Shown here in pieces: positions 27,184-36,159 of a DNA stretch of 64,000 bases. Under the pieces are notes generated by a model. That model made no database searches, was not told the origin of the DNA, and saw only the letters and a program-made list of their open reading frames with translations. The translations under genes and the position numbers were made by a program. This stretch comes from Sphingomonas leidyi (lineage in GTDB: Bacteria; Pseudomonadota; Alphaproteobacteria; Sphingomonadales; Sphingomonadaceae): the NCBI RefSeq assembly GCF_011761945.1, contig NZ_JAASQV010000002.1, forward strand, positions 1,157,811-1,221,810. Reading direction: 5' to 3'. Every line of letters begins with the position of its first letter. The first letter of the stretch is position 1.

Positions 27184-28205
27184 GCGTCCCCGCCGGGCAT
27201 CCGCCCTTCTTCGTCCCGGACAGGGTCGGCGTGCTGCTGGTCAATCTCGGCACGCCGAGCGCGCCCGATGCCGCGTCGGTGCGGCGCTACCTCGCCGAGT
27301 TTCTGTCCGATCGCCGCGTGGTGGAGATTCCGCCGATCGCCTGGCAGCCGATCCTGCACGGGATCATCCTGCGCACTCGGCCGCGCAGATCGGCGCATGC
27401 CTATCGGCAGGTGTGGCGCGCGGACGGCTCGCCGCTCGCCGCGATCACGGCCGCGCAGTCCGGGGCATTGCAGGGCGCGTTCGGCGAAAGCAGTCCGGTC
27501 GACTGGGCGATGCGCTATGGCGAGCCGAAGATCGCGGACCGGCTCGCCGCGATGCAGGCCGATGGCGTGCGGCGCATCCTGATCGCGCCGCTCTATCCGC
27601 AATATTGCGCGGCGACCACCGCCACCGCCAACGATGCCGCCTTCGCCGCGCTGGCGAAGATGCGCTGGCAGCCGGCGATCCGCACGTTGCCGCCCTATTA
27701 TGATCACCCCGCCTATATCGCCGCGCTCAAGGCATCGGTGGAAGCCAGCCTCGCCCGGCTCGACTTCGAGCCCGACGCGATCCTGGCGAGCTTCCACGGC
27801 ATGCCGCAGCGGACGCTCGATCTCGGCGATCCCTATCATTGCCATTGCCGCAAGACCGCGCGGTTGCTCGGTGAGGCGCTGGCGGACACGCTGGGGGGGC
27901 GGGAGCTGATCGTCACTTTCCAGTCGCGCTTCGGCCGCGCGAAATGGCTCGAACCAGCCACCGACGCCATGCTCGCCGCGCTGCCGGGCAAGGGCGTGGG
28001 GAAGGTCGCGGTCGTGGCGCCGGGCTTCTCGGCAGACTGTCTCGAGACGCTGGAGGAGCTGGCGATCCGCGGGCGCGAGACGTTCCTGGCCGCGGGCGGG
28101 AGCCGGTTCGCCTATCTGCCCTGTCTCAACGACGGCCCGGATGGCATCGGGATGCTGCGCACAATTTTAAGCGAGGAGCTTGCGGGCTGGATCGAGCCTG
28201 CCTAG
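27180..28205 (+). CDS. hemH: Ferrochelatase
   Basis: Inserts Fe(II) into protoporphyrin IX in the last step of haem synthesis. The 341-residue protein has [14 protein letters not shown] at the start, the region-defining [16 protein letters not shown], the catalytic histidine in [20 protein letters not shown], and the conserved glutamate in [20 protein letters not shown]. The ATG overlaps the stop of the molybdenum hydroxylase gene (ATGA), so translation is probably coupled. phaB follows after 32 bases. Confidence 0.95.
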   Translation: MSVPAGHPPFFVPDRVGVLLVNLGTPSAPDAASVRRYLAEFLSDRRVVEIPPIAWQPILHGIILRTRPRRSAHAYRQVWRADGSPLAAITAAQSGALQGAFGESSPVDWAMRYGEPKIADRLAAMQADGVRRILIAPLYPQYCAATTATANDAAFAALAKMRWQPAIRTLPPYYDHPAYIAALKASVEASLARLDFEPDAILASFHGMPQRTLDLGDPYHCHCRKTARLLGEALADTLGGRELIVTFQSRFGRAKWLEPATDAMLAALPGKGVGKVAVVAPGFSADCLETLEELAIRGRETFLAAGGSRFAYLPCLNDGPDGIGMLRTILSEELAGWIEPA

Positions 28206-28211
28206 CCTTTC

Positions 28212-28219
28212 GGTGCACC
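28212..28219. promoter_or_regulatory. GGTGCACC palindrome before phaB (weak PhaR-like site)
   Basis: An 8-base palindrome in the short hemH-phaB gap. It shares the GTGCAC core with the stronger sites before phaC and phasin. It is short enough to be chance. Confidence 0.2.
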
Positions 28220-28237
28220 ACGAAGGAGAGGAAAAGC

Positions 28238-28960
28238 ATGGCACGCGTAGCGATCGTGACGGGCGGCACCCGCGGCATCGGCGAGGCGATCAGCCTCGCG
28301 CTCCAGGACGCGGGAATGATCGTCGCCGCCAACTATGCGGGCAATGAGGAGAAGGCCCGGGCCTTCACCGACCGCACCGGCATCGCGGCATATAAATGGG
28401 ACGTGGGCGATTACGACGCCTGCCACGAAGGCGTGGCGAAGGTCGCGGCCGAGCTCGGCCCGGTCGACGTGGTGATCAACAATGCCGGCATCACCCGCGA
28501 CGGCACGATCCTGAAGATGAGCCGCGACATGTGGGAGGATGTGATCCGCATCAACCTGGGCGGCTGCTTCAACATGGCGCATGCGGTGTTTCCCGGCATG
28601 CGCGACCGCAAATGGGGCCGCATCGTCAATATCGGCTCGATCAACGGCCAGGCCGGCCAATATGGCCAGGTCAACTATGCCGCCGCCAAGTCCGGCATCC
28701 ACGGCTTCACCAAGGCGCTGTCGCAGGAAGGCGCGCGCTTCGGCGTGACGGTGAACGCGATCGCGCCCGGCTATATCGACACGGACATGGTCGCCGCGGT
28801 GCCGCCCGAGGTGCTCGAGAAGATCGTCGCGAAGATCCCGGTCGGCCGGCTCGGCCAGGCGCACGAGATCGCGCGCGGCGTGGCGTTCCTGTGCTCGGAC
28901 GAGGCGGGATTCGTCACCGGATCGACGCTTTCGATCAACGGCGGCCAGCACATGTACTGA
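28238..28960 (+). CDS. phaB: Acetoacetyl-CoA reductase (PhaB, SDR family)
   Basis: Reduces acetoacetyl-CoA to (R)-3-hydroxybutyryl-CoA with NADPH, the substrate of PhaC. The 240-residue short-chain dehydrogenase has the nucleotide-binding TGGTRGIGEAIS, NNAG at VVINNAGITRDG, and the catalytic Ser, Tyr and Lys in VNIGSINGQAGQYGQVNYAA followed by AKSG. The GQAGQYGQ stretch is characteristic of PhaB rather than FabG. ATG 28238 follows GGAGAGG. It is third in the operon with the molybdenum hydroxylase and hemH genes and is closed by a hairpin. The thiolase phaA is not in the window. Confidence 0.93.
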   Translation: MARVAIVTGGTRGIGEAISLALQDAGMIVAANYAGNEEKARAFTDRTGIAAYKWDVGDYDACHEGVAKVAAELGPVDVVINNAGITRDGTILKMSRDMWEDVIRINLGGCFNMAHAVFPGMRDRKWGRIVNIGSINGQAGQYGQVNYAAAKSGIHGFTKALSQEGARFGVTVNAIAPGYIDTDMVAAVPPEVLEKIVAKIPVGRLGQAHEIARGVAFLCSDEAGFVTGSTLSINGGQHMY

Positions 28961-28966
28961 TGCGAT

Positions 28967-28994
28967 GGGGGCCGCCCCTTTCAGGGCGGCCCCC
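28967..28994 (+). terminator. GC-rich hairpin after phaB
   Basis: GGGGGCCGCCC pairs with GGGCGGCCCCC across a short loop. It lies 6 bases past the phaB stop. There is no T-run, but its position and 11-base perfect stem support a terminator. Confidence 0.65.
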
Positions 28995-29148
28995 AACCCC
29001 TCGATACGCTACGCGAGGGAAACTCTTGTTCGAACAACCAACGCCTCCCTAGCCGGGTTCCCTTTAGTTTCTTCTGAACGGGCTGGTCACCCGGCGTTCA
29101 TCTTTCGGGCGCTGGTCCTTCCGTCGCCAGCCGCTATGAGCGGAGGCG

Positions 29149-30147
29149 ATGCTGCTCCGTGTTGCGATTGCCCTGTTCTCCCTCGGTTTCATCCTGCTGC
29201 TCTCCGCATCGGGGCGCGACGGGCGCGACCTGCTGGGCAAGGTGCCGCGCATGACCGTGGAGCGCGTGCCGCTCGACGCGCGCGATCCCGGGCGGACCCG
29301 GGTGGGGGCGCTCACCTATCTGGGCGGCATCCGGCTGAAGAGCCCGGATCGCGCCTTTGGCGGCTTCTCCTCGATGCGGATCAAGGGCGATCGCTTCACT
29401 CTGCTCAGCGACGGCGGCACCTTCATCCGGTTCCGCATGGGCGCCGACTGGACGCCGCGCGAACTGGCGTTCGGCGACCTGCCCGCCGGCCCCGGCACCG
29501 GCTGGCTGAAATCGGACCGCGATTCGGAATCGATGACGAGCGACCCTGCCACCGGGCGGACCTGGGTGGGATTCGAGCGCTACAACGCGATCTGGCGCTA
29601 TGACGAGGGGCTGACGCGGGCCGAGCGGAGCGTGGAGCCCGCCGCGATGCGGGACTGGTCCGTCAATGGCGGGCCCGAATCGATGGTTCGCCTGGCCGAT
29701 GGCCGATTCGTGGTGATCGGCGAGACCTCGCGGCCCAAGGGGAGCCGGGTCGGCCGCGAGGCGCTGCTCTTCCCGGGCGATCCCACGGCGCCGGGGGCCG
29801 AGCCGATCCGCTTCGTCTACATGCCGCCCGACGAGCGCTACGATCCGAGCGATGCGGTCCAGCTGCCCGATGGGCGGCTGATCGTGCTCAACCGGCGCTT
29901 CGCGGTGCCGAGCCTGTTCACGGTCAGGCTGACCCTGGTGGATCCGAAGGAATTCCGCGCCGGCGCAGTGGTGCGCGGCACGGAGATCGCGGCGCTGGCC
30001 GCGCCCCTGATCCACGACAATTACGAAGCGCTGGCGATCACGCGCGAGGGCGACGACACGATCCTGTGGATCGCATCGGACGACAACCAGCAATTCTGGG
30101 AATGGTCGCTGCTGCTCAAGTTCCGGATCGAGTTCGGGAAGCGCTGA
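29149..30147 (+). CDS. Exported esterase-like/phytase-like domain protein
   Basis: A 332-residue protein. Residues 1-22 form a hydrophobic signal peptide or anchor (LLRVAIALFSLGFILLLSAS). The remainder fits the esterase-like-activity-of-phytase beta-propeller family: LTYLGGIRLKSPDRAFGGFS, LLSDGGTFIRFRMG, SDRDSESMTSDPATGRTWVG, and IHDNYEALAI. Family members act on phosphate or ester substrates, but the activity is not well defined. It is a single gene behind the phaB terminator, with a 188-base upstream region holding no other recognisable gene. Confidence 0.8.
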   Translation: MLLRVAIALFSLGFILLLSASGRDGRDLLGKVPRMTVERVPLDARDPGRTRVGALTYLGGIRLKSPDRAFGGFSSMRIKGDRFTLLSDGGTFIRFRMGADWTPRELAFGDLPAGPGTGWLKSDRDSESMTSDPATGRTWVGFERYNAIWRYDEGLTRAERSVEPAAMRDWSVNGGPESMVRLADGRFVVIGETSRPKGSRVGREALLFPGDPTAPGAEPIRFVYMPPDERYDPSDAVQLPDGRLIVLNRRFAVPSLFTVRLTLVDPKEFRAGAVVRGTEIAALAAPLIHDNYEALAITREGDDTILWIASDDNQQFWEWSLLLKFRIEFGKR

Positions 30148-30209
30148 GCGGCCGATGCCGCTACAAGGGCACCCCCACCGGTTTCGTTTCGGCTGCCATT
30201 GGAATGTAG

Positions 30210-30827
30210 ATGAGCCCGCTCCCGCACAGTACGAAAGCCTTTCTCTATCAATCCGGCCTCGATCGCATCCGGGACGGATTCCGGGCGGCGACCGCTTCGC
30301 TGGAGCAAAGCCGGAACGCGTCGAACGAAGCCCATGCGCGCTATGTCGACAGCGGCGAGGACGACTCGGAATATGACGAGGACGGGTGCCTGATCCACAG
30401 CACGGCCCACGCGCTCCGCAGTGCCGGAGAGGAAGCCGATTATGCGCTATTGGCGGTGCGGGAGGCATTCATCATGGCATCGTTCCACTATTGGGAGCGA
30501 TGGGCGCGGACGGCGACCGGGCTTACCGCCCCCGGCGATCGTTTCGACAAGGTGCGGACGGCATGCGCGCAACTCTATCCCGTCAGCGACGCGTTGGGGA
30601 CGCTCAACTGTCTGAACAACCTGCTGAAACATGGCAGCGCCCATAGCGCGCGCAAGCTTGCCGGGATTCGCGTCGATCATTTCCGGATGCGCCCGTCCTG
30701 CTTCCTGCACGACAGGCGGGAGCATTGGGCACTGGGCATTGGCGACAGGCATGTCGAGGAAGCGTTCGAGATCGTGCGCGCTTCCGGGCCGCAATATGCG
30801 GATTCCGGGCCCGTCGCGGACAAATGA
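30210..30827 (+). CDS. Hypothetical helical protein
   Basis: A 205-residue, mostly helical cytosolic protein that I do not recognise. It has an acidic loop (DSGEDDSEYDEDG, about residue 50), a helix AFIMASFHYWERWARTATGL, and a later LNCLNNLLKHGSAHSARKLA. The latter two loosely resemble HEPN-type helical proteins, but the R-x4-6-H motif is not evident. There is no signal peptide. The gene is monocistronic between the phytase-like gene and the convergent rpmB. Confidence 0.6.
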   Translation: MSPLPHSTKAFLYQSGLDRIRDGFRAATASLEQSRNASNEAHARYVDSGEDDSEYDEDGCLIHSTAHALRSAGEEADYALLAVREAFIMASFHYWERWARTATGLTAPGDRFDKVRTACAQLYPVSDALGTLNCLNNLLKHGSAHSARKLAGIRVDHFRMRPSCFLHDRREHWALGIGDRHVEEAFEIVRASGPQYADSGPVADK

Positions 30828-30883
30828 TCTCCGCGGGGGCGCGCGCCGCCGCGCTGCGGCGACACGCAGGTTGGAAGACATGC

Positions 30884-30915
30884 GAAAAGCCCGCCCTCCG
30901 CATGGAGAACGGGCT
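30884..30915 (-). terminator. Rho-independent terminator of rpmB
   Basis: Read on the minus strand, a fully paired 12-base stem (two G-U pairs) closes an ATGC tetraloop and is followed by TTTTC. It starts about 28 bases after the rpmB stop. Confidence 0.8.
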
Positions 30916-30943
30916 CGCATTGGAGCCGTCGAAGGCGTGGCGG

Positions 30944-31240
30944 TTAGGCCGCGGTCTTCTCGGCCGACGCCTTGCGCACTTCGCGCTTCAGGCGGCGGGC
31001 GCGCAGCGACAGATCGTCGTCGCTGGTCTTGAGCAGCCAGTTGTCGAGGCCGCCATTGTGCTCGACCGAGCGCAGGCCGTGGGTCGACACGCGCAGGCGC
31101 ACGCTGCGGCCCAGCGCATCGCTGATCAGCGTGACGTTCTGCAGGTTGGGCAGGAACGTACGCTTGGTCTTGTTGTTGGCGTGGGAAACGTTGTTACCCA
31201 CCTGCCGGCCCTTGCCGGTCAGCTCGCAAATGCGCGACAT
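30944..31240 (-). CDS. rpmB: 50S ribosomal protein L28
   Basis: A 98-residue large-subunit protein. [20 protein letters not shown] is the standard L28 start, followed by [13 protein letters not shown] and [20 protein letters not shown]. The C-terminal [14 protein letters not shown] tail is typical of alphaproteobacterial L28. ATG 31240 is fixed by homology. Monocistronic, with a clear terminator downstream. Confidence 0.97.
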   Translation of the reverse strand: MSRICELTGKGRQVGNNVSHANNKTKRTFLPNLQNVTLISDALGRSVRLRVSTHGLRSVEHNGGLDNWLLKTSDDDLSLRARRLKREVRKASAEKTAA

Positions 31241-31413
31241 CGCTTGATATCCTGGTTTGAGCCTCAGCGAACTGGGGCCGGAAAGGTGGCGCCGATAGCC
31301 GTAATGGGACGGTGCGTCAACCGATTCGCCCCAAGAAACGCCTTGTGCCGGCGCAACCACCATGGTTGATGCGGCGTTGATTACGCAACCGATTCAATTG
31401 GGGAGATGAAGCG

Positions 31414-31710
31414 ATGCGTGGAATTCTCGTTCTCATAGGTCTGATCGCGCTGGCCGTGGTGGTGCTCATGTCGGTCGGCATGCTGCGCATCGAGCAGCAG
31501 CAGGGCGCGTCGATGCCGACGATCACTTTCGATGCCAAGGGCGGCCAGCTGCCCAAGTTCAAGGCCGAGACGGGATCGGTGGGTATCGGATCGACCAATA
31601 CGACCGTTGCGGTGCCGACGGTCGAGATGCGGAACACCACGGTCACCCTGCCCACCATCGAAGTGAAGCAGGCCGGCGCCACGCCGACGCCCACGCCCGC
31701 CGCGAAATAA
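31414..31710 (+). CDS. Small membrane-anchored protein, unknown
   Basis: A 98-residue protein with one N-terminal membrane helix (ILVLIGLIALAVVVLMSVGM). It is followed by a Thr/Val-rich extracytoplasmic segment with a loose repeat (VAVPTVEMRNTTVTLPTIEV) and a Pro/Thr tail. ATG 31414 follows GGGGAGATGAAGCG. No known domain. Monocistronic and divergent from rpmB. Confidence 0.65.
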   Translation: MRGILVLIGLIALAVVVLMSVGMLRIEQQQGASMPTITFDAKGGQLPKFKAETGSVGIGSTNTTVAVPTVEMRNTTVTLPTIEVKQAGATPTPTPAAK

Positions 31711-31815
31711 CGGCCGGGCGCCCCGGACCCAATTGGCGGCGATAGCGCTGCCGCCGCCGGGTGCGTATCCGGCGAAGGGGCCGGGGCGCGACTTCCGGAT
31801 TGCCTGCGGCACGAC

Positions 31816-31840
31816 GGCGCCGGGGTTCCTTCCCGGCGCC
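31816..31840. terminator. Hairpin in the gap before tadA
   Basis: GGCGCCGGG (31816-31824) pairs with CCCGGCGCC (31832-31840) around a 7-base loop. It lies about 105 bases after the small membrane protein gene. Nothing else is recognisable in 31711-31959. Confidence 0.4.
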
Positions 31841-31959
31841 GCCCTTGCGCTGTGGGGCGTGCCGGGCGATTCGGATGCCGATCGGTGGCCGCGTAGCAGG
31901 TCCCCGGCCTTCGCCGTGAAGCAGGTGACGGGGAAGGGCGGGTACGCTAGGCCCGCTCC

Positions 31960-32412
31960 ATGTTCCCCCTCCCCGAACCGATGCGCCTGGCGCTCGACGC
32001 TGCCCGTGCGGCCGCGGAAGCGGGCGAGGTGCCGGTGGGCGCGGTGCTGGTGCATGCGGGCAGGGTGATCGCCACGGCCGCGAATGCCCCGCGCGGGCTC
32101 CGCGACCCGACCGCCCATGCCGAGATGCGGGTGATTCGCGCGGCGGCCGCGGCGCTGGGGCGCGAACGGCTGGAGGATTGCGACCTGTGGGTGACGCTCG
32201 AGCCCTGCGCGATGTGCGCGGGGGCGATCGCGCATGCCCGGATCGCGCGCGTCTATTACGGCGCCGGCGACCCCAAGGGCGGCGCGGTGGAGCATGGCCC
32301 GCGCTTCTTCGCCCAGCCGACCTGCCATCACCGCCCCGAAGTCTATCCCGGCATCGGCGAGGCCGAGGCGGGGGAGATATTGCGCGATTTCTTCCGCGAG
32401 CGGCGCGGCTGA
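31960..32412 (+). CDS. tadA: tRNA adenosine(34) deaminase
   Basis: Converts A34 to inosine in tRNA-Arg(ACG). The 150-residue cytidine-deaminase fold has the zinc and proton-shuttle motif HAEMRVIRAAAAAL and the second zinc motif TLEPCAMCAGAI. GDPKGGAVEHG and the C-terminal FFRERRG match TadA. ATG 31960 gives MFPLPEPMRLAL; the later ATG 31981 is an alternative. The CNNM-domain gene follows after 74 bases. Confidence 0.94.
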   Translation: MFPLPEPMRLALDAARAAAEAGEVPVGAVLVHAGRVIATAANAPRGLRDPTAHAEMRVIRAAAAALGRERLEDCDLWVTLEPCAMCAGAIAHARIARVYYGAGDPKGGAVEHGPRFFAQPTCHHRPEVYPGIGEAEAGEILRDFFRERRG

Positions 32413-32486
32413 TCTTACATTTCATTGCGCGGATGCAACGCCGGTTGCCGCATGGCACCATCTGCGGATATGAAGGGCATCACACC

Positions 32487-33794
32487 ATGTTGGCGCCTTT
32501 CCCCTGGATAGACGTAGCGATCATCTTCGCGCTGATCGTTCTGAACGGCCTTTTCTCGATGTCCGAACTCGCGATCGTATCGTCGCGCACGGCACGGTTG
32601 GAGGCGATGGCGCGTGCCGGGCGCAGCGGGACCGGCGCGCGCACCGCCATCCAGCTGGCCGCCGATCCGGGCAAGTTCCTTTCCACCGTGCAGATCGGCA
32701 TCACGCTGATCGGCATCGTCGCCGGCGCCTATTCGGGCGCCAGCCTGGGCGAGCCGACGGCACAGCGGATCGCGCTGCTCGGCGTGGGCGACGAGCTTGC
32801 CCATACCATCGGCATCGCGATCGTGATCGGCCTCACCACCTTCGCTTCGCTGGTCGCGGGCGAGCTGGTGCCCAAGCAGTTCGCGCTCCGCTCGCCCGAG
32901 CCGATCGCAGTGCTGGTCGCGGTGCCGCTGCTATGGACGAGCCGCGCGACTGCGCCGCTGGTGTGGCTGCTCGATTCGACCACCCGGCTCATCTTCCGCC
33001 TGATCGGCCTCAACCGCGAATCGGAGAACCGCGTCACGGCCGAGGAACTGCACCTGCTGGTCGCCGAGGCGAGCAAGTCCGGTGTGATCGAGGAGCATGA
33101 GCGCTCGATCATCTCCAGCGTCGTCCGCCTCGCCGACCGGCCGGTGCGCGAAGTGATGACGCCGCGCACCGAAGTCGACTGGGTCGACGTCAACCTGGAC
33201 GCCGACGGCATCCGCGAGGCGCTGCTGCTTACCCCCCATACCCGCCTGCCGGTGGCCGAAGGATCGGTCGATACGGTGATCGGCGTGGTCCAGGCGCGCG
33301 ACATCGCCGCCGCGCTGTTCCGCGGCGAGGCGCTCGACCTGCGCAAGCTGATGCGCGAGGCGCCGATCCTGCCCGACACCGTCGATGCGATGGACGCGCT
33401 GGGCGCCCTTCGGCGCGCGGAGGTGCCGATGGGGCTGGTGCATGACGAATATGGCCATTTCGAAGGCATCGTCACGCCGGCCAACCTGCTGGCCGCGATC
33501 GCGGGCGAGCTCGCCTCGGACGTGGAGCCCGGCGACAACCCCAATATCGTGACGCGCGAGGACGGCTCGCTGCTCGTCTCGGGCCAGATGGCGGCGGACC
33601 TGCTTGCGGAGCGGCTCGGCCTCGATCTCGACGAGGACCGCGATTACGCTACCGTCGCCGGCCTGGCGCTGGCGGTGTTCAAGCGGTTGCCCAATGAAGG
33701 CGACTATTTCGTCGAGCAGGGCTGGCGCTTCGAGATCGTCGACATGGACGGGCGCAAGATCGACAAGCTGCTGGTCCAGCGGGCGGCGGGGTGA
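32487..33794 (+). CDS. Hemolysin/CorC-family protein with CNNM, CBS pair and CorC-HlyC domains
   Basis: A 435-residue inner-membrane protein. Residues 5-190 form the CNNM membrane domain (IDVAIIFALIVLNGLFSMSE, LVAGELVPKQFALRSPEPIA). Then come two CBS motifs (VREVMTPRTEVDWVDV, and a second near residue 290) and a C-terminal CorC/HlyC domain (VAGLALAVFKRLPNEGDYF). The family is linked to Mg/Co or Na-coupled export and possibly membrane integrity; the hemolysin label is historical. ATG 32487 begins the membrane domain. It follows tadA, possibly in one transcript. Confidence 0.92.
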   Translation: MLAPFPWIDVAIIFALIVLNGLFSMSELAIVSSRTARLEAMARAGRSGTGARTAIQLAADPGKFLSTVQIGITLIGIVAGAYSGASLGEPTAQRIALLGVGDELAHTIGIAIVIGLTTFASLVAGELVPKQFALRSPEPIAVLVAVPLLWTSRATAPLVWLLDSTTRLIFRLIGLNRESENRVTAEELHLLVAEASKSGVIEEHERSIISSVVRLADRPVREVMTPRTEVDWVDVNLDADGIREALLLTPHTRLPVAEGSVDTVIGVVQARDIAAALFRGEALDLRKLMREAPILPDTVDAMDALGALRRAEVPMGLVHDEYGHFEGIVTPANLLAAIAGELASDVEPGDNPNIVTREDGSLLVSGQMAADLLAERLGLDLDEDRDYATVAGLALAVFKRLPNEGDYFVEQGWRFEIVDMDGRKIDKLLVQRAAG

Positions 33795-33973
33795 GCGCGG
33801 CGATGCGCCGCGGCCCGGACGGGGCGAGGCGCACCGCGCCTCAGTACGCAGGGGGCATCGACATCCGGGATTGAAGATCCGGCATTGCCGGGACACCACC
33901 CGTCCCCCCGGCACGGGGCCCGGGTGACGAGGTATTTGCGGTGCCGTCGTGCGAGCTCGGGCGGCGATGCATC

Positions 33974-34759
33974 CTAGAGCTTCCCGAAGACCCCCTCGAA
34001 GCCGGCAATGTCTTCCTTCGCCAGGAAGCTCGCCTGCTCGATCCAGCGGTCGCGATGGATGCGACCCTGGAAGTCGCCCAGCCTGGCGTCGAGCGTATCG
34101 GCTTCCTGGGGGGTGAGCGCGGCGAGCTGGGCGAAGCGGGTGATGCCGACGCTGGCCAGCCGCTCGGCGAGGCGCGGGCCGACGCCCTTCATCCGGGTGA
34201 GATCGTCCGCCGCCGGGCCGGCGGGCGCTGGCTCCGGCGTGGCGGCGGGCTCGACGGCTGCCGCTGCCGCCTCCGGGGTGTGCATGGGTTCGGCGACGTC
34301 CGAGGCGAGCGATGCGGGCGTGGCGTCGAGCGGCGCGGCGGCGGCGATCGGCTCGTCCGCGAGAGGCTCGGGTGCCGGCATTTCATCCACCCGCTGCGCA
34401 TCCACCGGCTGCGCGGCGGCCTCGGCGGCCGGCTCGGCCTCCTCCACGACGGGCGGGAGCGGCGCCGGGACGATCTCTGCGACCGGCTCCGGTTCCGGGG
34501 CGGGCGGCGCCAGCGGCGGCTCGGCCAGGGGCGGCGGCGAGGGAGCGACGGGCGGGGTGATCGGCCGGGCCTGCGCGGCGTCCTCCCGATACTCCTCGTT
34601 ATATTCCTCTATCTCCGCGCGCGCATTGCGGCGGCGGCCGGCGAGGCGGGCGCCCCACCACAGGACGAGGAGCGCGAAGAGGGCGCCCAAGGCGATCGCC
34701 GCGAACGGGAGCGTCAGCCAAAGCGGGGCTCCGTTGAAGAGCGGTTCCGTGCTGTTCAT
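33974..34759 (-). CDS. Membrane-anchored helix-hairpin-helix protein
   Basis: A 261-residue protein in three parts. Residues 12-35 form one membrane helix (LTLPFAAIALGALFALLVLW). Residues 50-180 are a Pro/Ala/Glu-rich linker. Residues 190-261 form a helix-hairpin-helix domain: LTRMKGVGPRLAERLASVGI and TRFAQLAALTPQEADTLDAR. This C-terminal type is often seen fused to membrane anchors and to ribosomal L21-like annotations; DNA binding is possible but undemonstrated. ATG 34759. It is separated from purD by a 136-base gap with a hairpin. Confidence 0.8.
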   Translation of the reverse strand: MNSTEPLFNGAPLWLTLPFAAIALGALFALLVLWWGARLAGRRRNARAEIEEYNEEYREDAAQARPITPPVAPSPPPLAEPPLAPPAPEPEPVAEIVPAPLPPVVEEAEPAAEAAAQPVDAQRVDEMPAPEPLADEPIAAAAPLDATPASLASDVAEPMHTPEAAAAAVEPAATPEPAPAGPAADDLTRMKGVGPRLAERLASVGITRFAQLAALTPQEADTLDARLGDFQGRIHRDRWIEQASFLAKEDIAGFEGVFGKL

Positions 34760-34863
34760 CTGCGCCTGTCCCGTCCTTGCGAAATTGCGATTCCCGGCAA
34801 CTGCATAACGTGGTGCGGCGCAGCGCGACAAGCTGGTCGCGCGCGCCGCTCGCCGACTGTCCC

Positions 34864-34882
34864 GAAACGGCAAGCTTTGCCG
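34864..34882 (-). terminator. Terminator of purD
   Basis: On the minus strand CGGCAA-AGC-TTGCCG is followed by TTTCGGG, 14 bases past the purD stop. The short stem makes it modest. Confidence 0.5.
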
Positions 34883-34895
34883 GTCGCGCCGCGCC

Positions 34896-36158
34896 CTATG
34901 GTTGGCGCGCCACTTCGCGCCAGCCGATGTCGCGGCGGCTGAAGCCGGTGGGGAAGTCGATCGCGTCCACTGCCGCATAGGCCGCGGCCTGGGCCGCCTT
35001 CGCCGTCTCGCCCAGCGCGGTGACGCTGAGCACGCGGCCGCCGGCGGCGACCAGCGTGTCGCCGTCCATCCTGGTGCCGGCGTGGAACACCTTGGCGCCG
35101 GTCGCCTCCGCCCGCTCGATCCCTGCGATCGCGCCGCCCGTCTCCGGCGTGCCCGGATAGCCATTGGCCGCCATCACCACGGTGAGCGCGGTCCTGGCCG
35201 CGAAGGTCGGCGCCGGTTGGCCGGCCAGCTCGCCCTTCGCCACCGCAAGCATCAGCTGGAGCAGGTCGCCGGTGTAGCGCATCATCAGCACCTGGCATTC
35301 GGGATCGCCGAACCGGGCATTATATTCGATCAGCTTGGGGCCGGTCGGCGTCAGCATCAGCCCGGCATAGAGCACGCCCGAATAGGGCGCGCCCATCCGG
35401 GCCAGCGCCGCGATCGTCGGGCGGACGATCTCGTCGATCGCCCGGACCTCCAGCGCGGGCGTGAGCACGGGGGCGGGGCTATAGGCGCCCATGCCGCCGG
35501 TGTTCGGGCCGGTATCGCCGTCGCCCACCCGCTTGTGATCCTGGGCCGAGCCGAACGAGACGAGCGTCTCGCCATCGGTGAGCACGAACAGGCTGGCTTC
35601 CTCGCCTTCCAGGAATTCCTCGATCACCACGCTGGCGCCCGGTTCGGCGAAGATCGCGTGCACCGCGCCTTCCGCCTCTTCGTGGGTGAAGGCCACCGTC
35701 ACGCCCTTGCCCGCGGCCAGGCCATCGGCCTTGATCACCACCGGGAGGCCGAAATCCTCGAGGCTGGCCAGCGCCCCGTCGCGGCTTTCGCAGCGGACAT
35801 AGCCGGCGGTCGGGATCCGCTCGCGCGCGCACAGGTCCTTGGTGAAGCCCTTGGAGCCCTCGAGCTGCGCCGGCACCTTGTTCGGCCCGAACACGGCCAG
35901 GCCCATGGTGCGCAGATTGTCGGCCAGGCCGGCGACCAGCGGCGCCTCGGGCCCGATCACCACGAAGCCGATCGAGTGGCGCAGGCAGAAGTCGATCACG
36001 GCCCGATGGTCGTTCACCGCGATGTCCACGATTTCGGCGTGCTCGGCTATTCCCGGATTGCCCGGCGCGGCGTAGAGCCGCTCGAGCAGCGGCGATTGCG
36101 CGAGCTTCCAGGCGAGCGCATGTTCGCGGCCACCGGACCCCAACAACAGGACATTCAT
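34896..36158 (-). CDS. purD: Phosphoribosylamine-glycine ligase (GAR synthetase)
   Basis: Second step of purine synthesis. The 420-residue ATP-grasp enzyme has [20 protein letters not shown] at the start, the ATP-grasp blocks [20 protein letters not shown] and [16 protein letters not shown], and [14 protein letters not shown] with [13 protein letters not shown]. The start is fixed by homology at ATG 36158. That codon shares two bases with the ATG of xseA on the other strand, so its promoter and ribosome site (AAGGGG) lie inside xseA coding sequence. Confidence 0.97.
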   Translation of the reverse strand: MNVLLLGSGGREHALAWKLAQSPLLERLYAAPGNPGIAEHAEIVDIAVNDHRAVIDFCLRHSIGFVVIGPEAPLVAGLADNLRTMGLAVFGPNKVPAQLEGSKGFTKDLCARERIPTAGYVRCESRDGALASLEDFGLPVVIKADGLAAGKGVTVAFTHEEAEGAVHAIFAEPGASVVIEEFLEGEEASLFVLTDGETLVSFGSAQDHKRVGDGDTGPNTGGMGAYSPAPVLTPALEVRAIDEIVRPTIAALARMGAPYSGVLYAGLMLTPTGPKLIEYNARFGDPECQVLMMRYTGDLLQLMLAVAKGELAGQPAPTFAARTALTVVMAANGYPGTPETGGAIAGIERAEATGAKVFHAGTRMDGDTLVAAGGRVLSVTALGETAKAAQAAAYAAVDAIDFPTGFSRRDIGWREVARQP

Positions 36159-36159
36159 G
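36156..36159. other. Overlapping divergent start codons of purD and xseA (CATG)
   Basis: The palindrome CATG holds the purD ATG on the minus strand (36158-36156) and the xseA ATG on the plus strand (36157-36159). There is no intergenic DNA, so each gene's control sequences must lie in the other's coding region. Confidence 0.85.

Noticed and set aside
29000..29050. GTTCGAAC resembling a tRNA T-loop after phaB
   Set aside because: No matching acceptor, anticodon or D-arm sequences around it.
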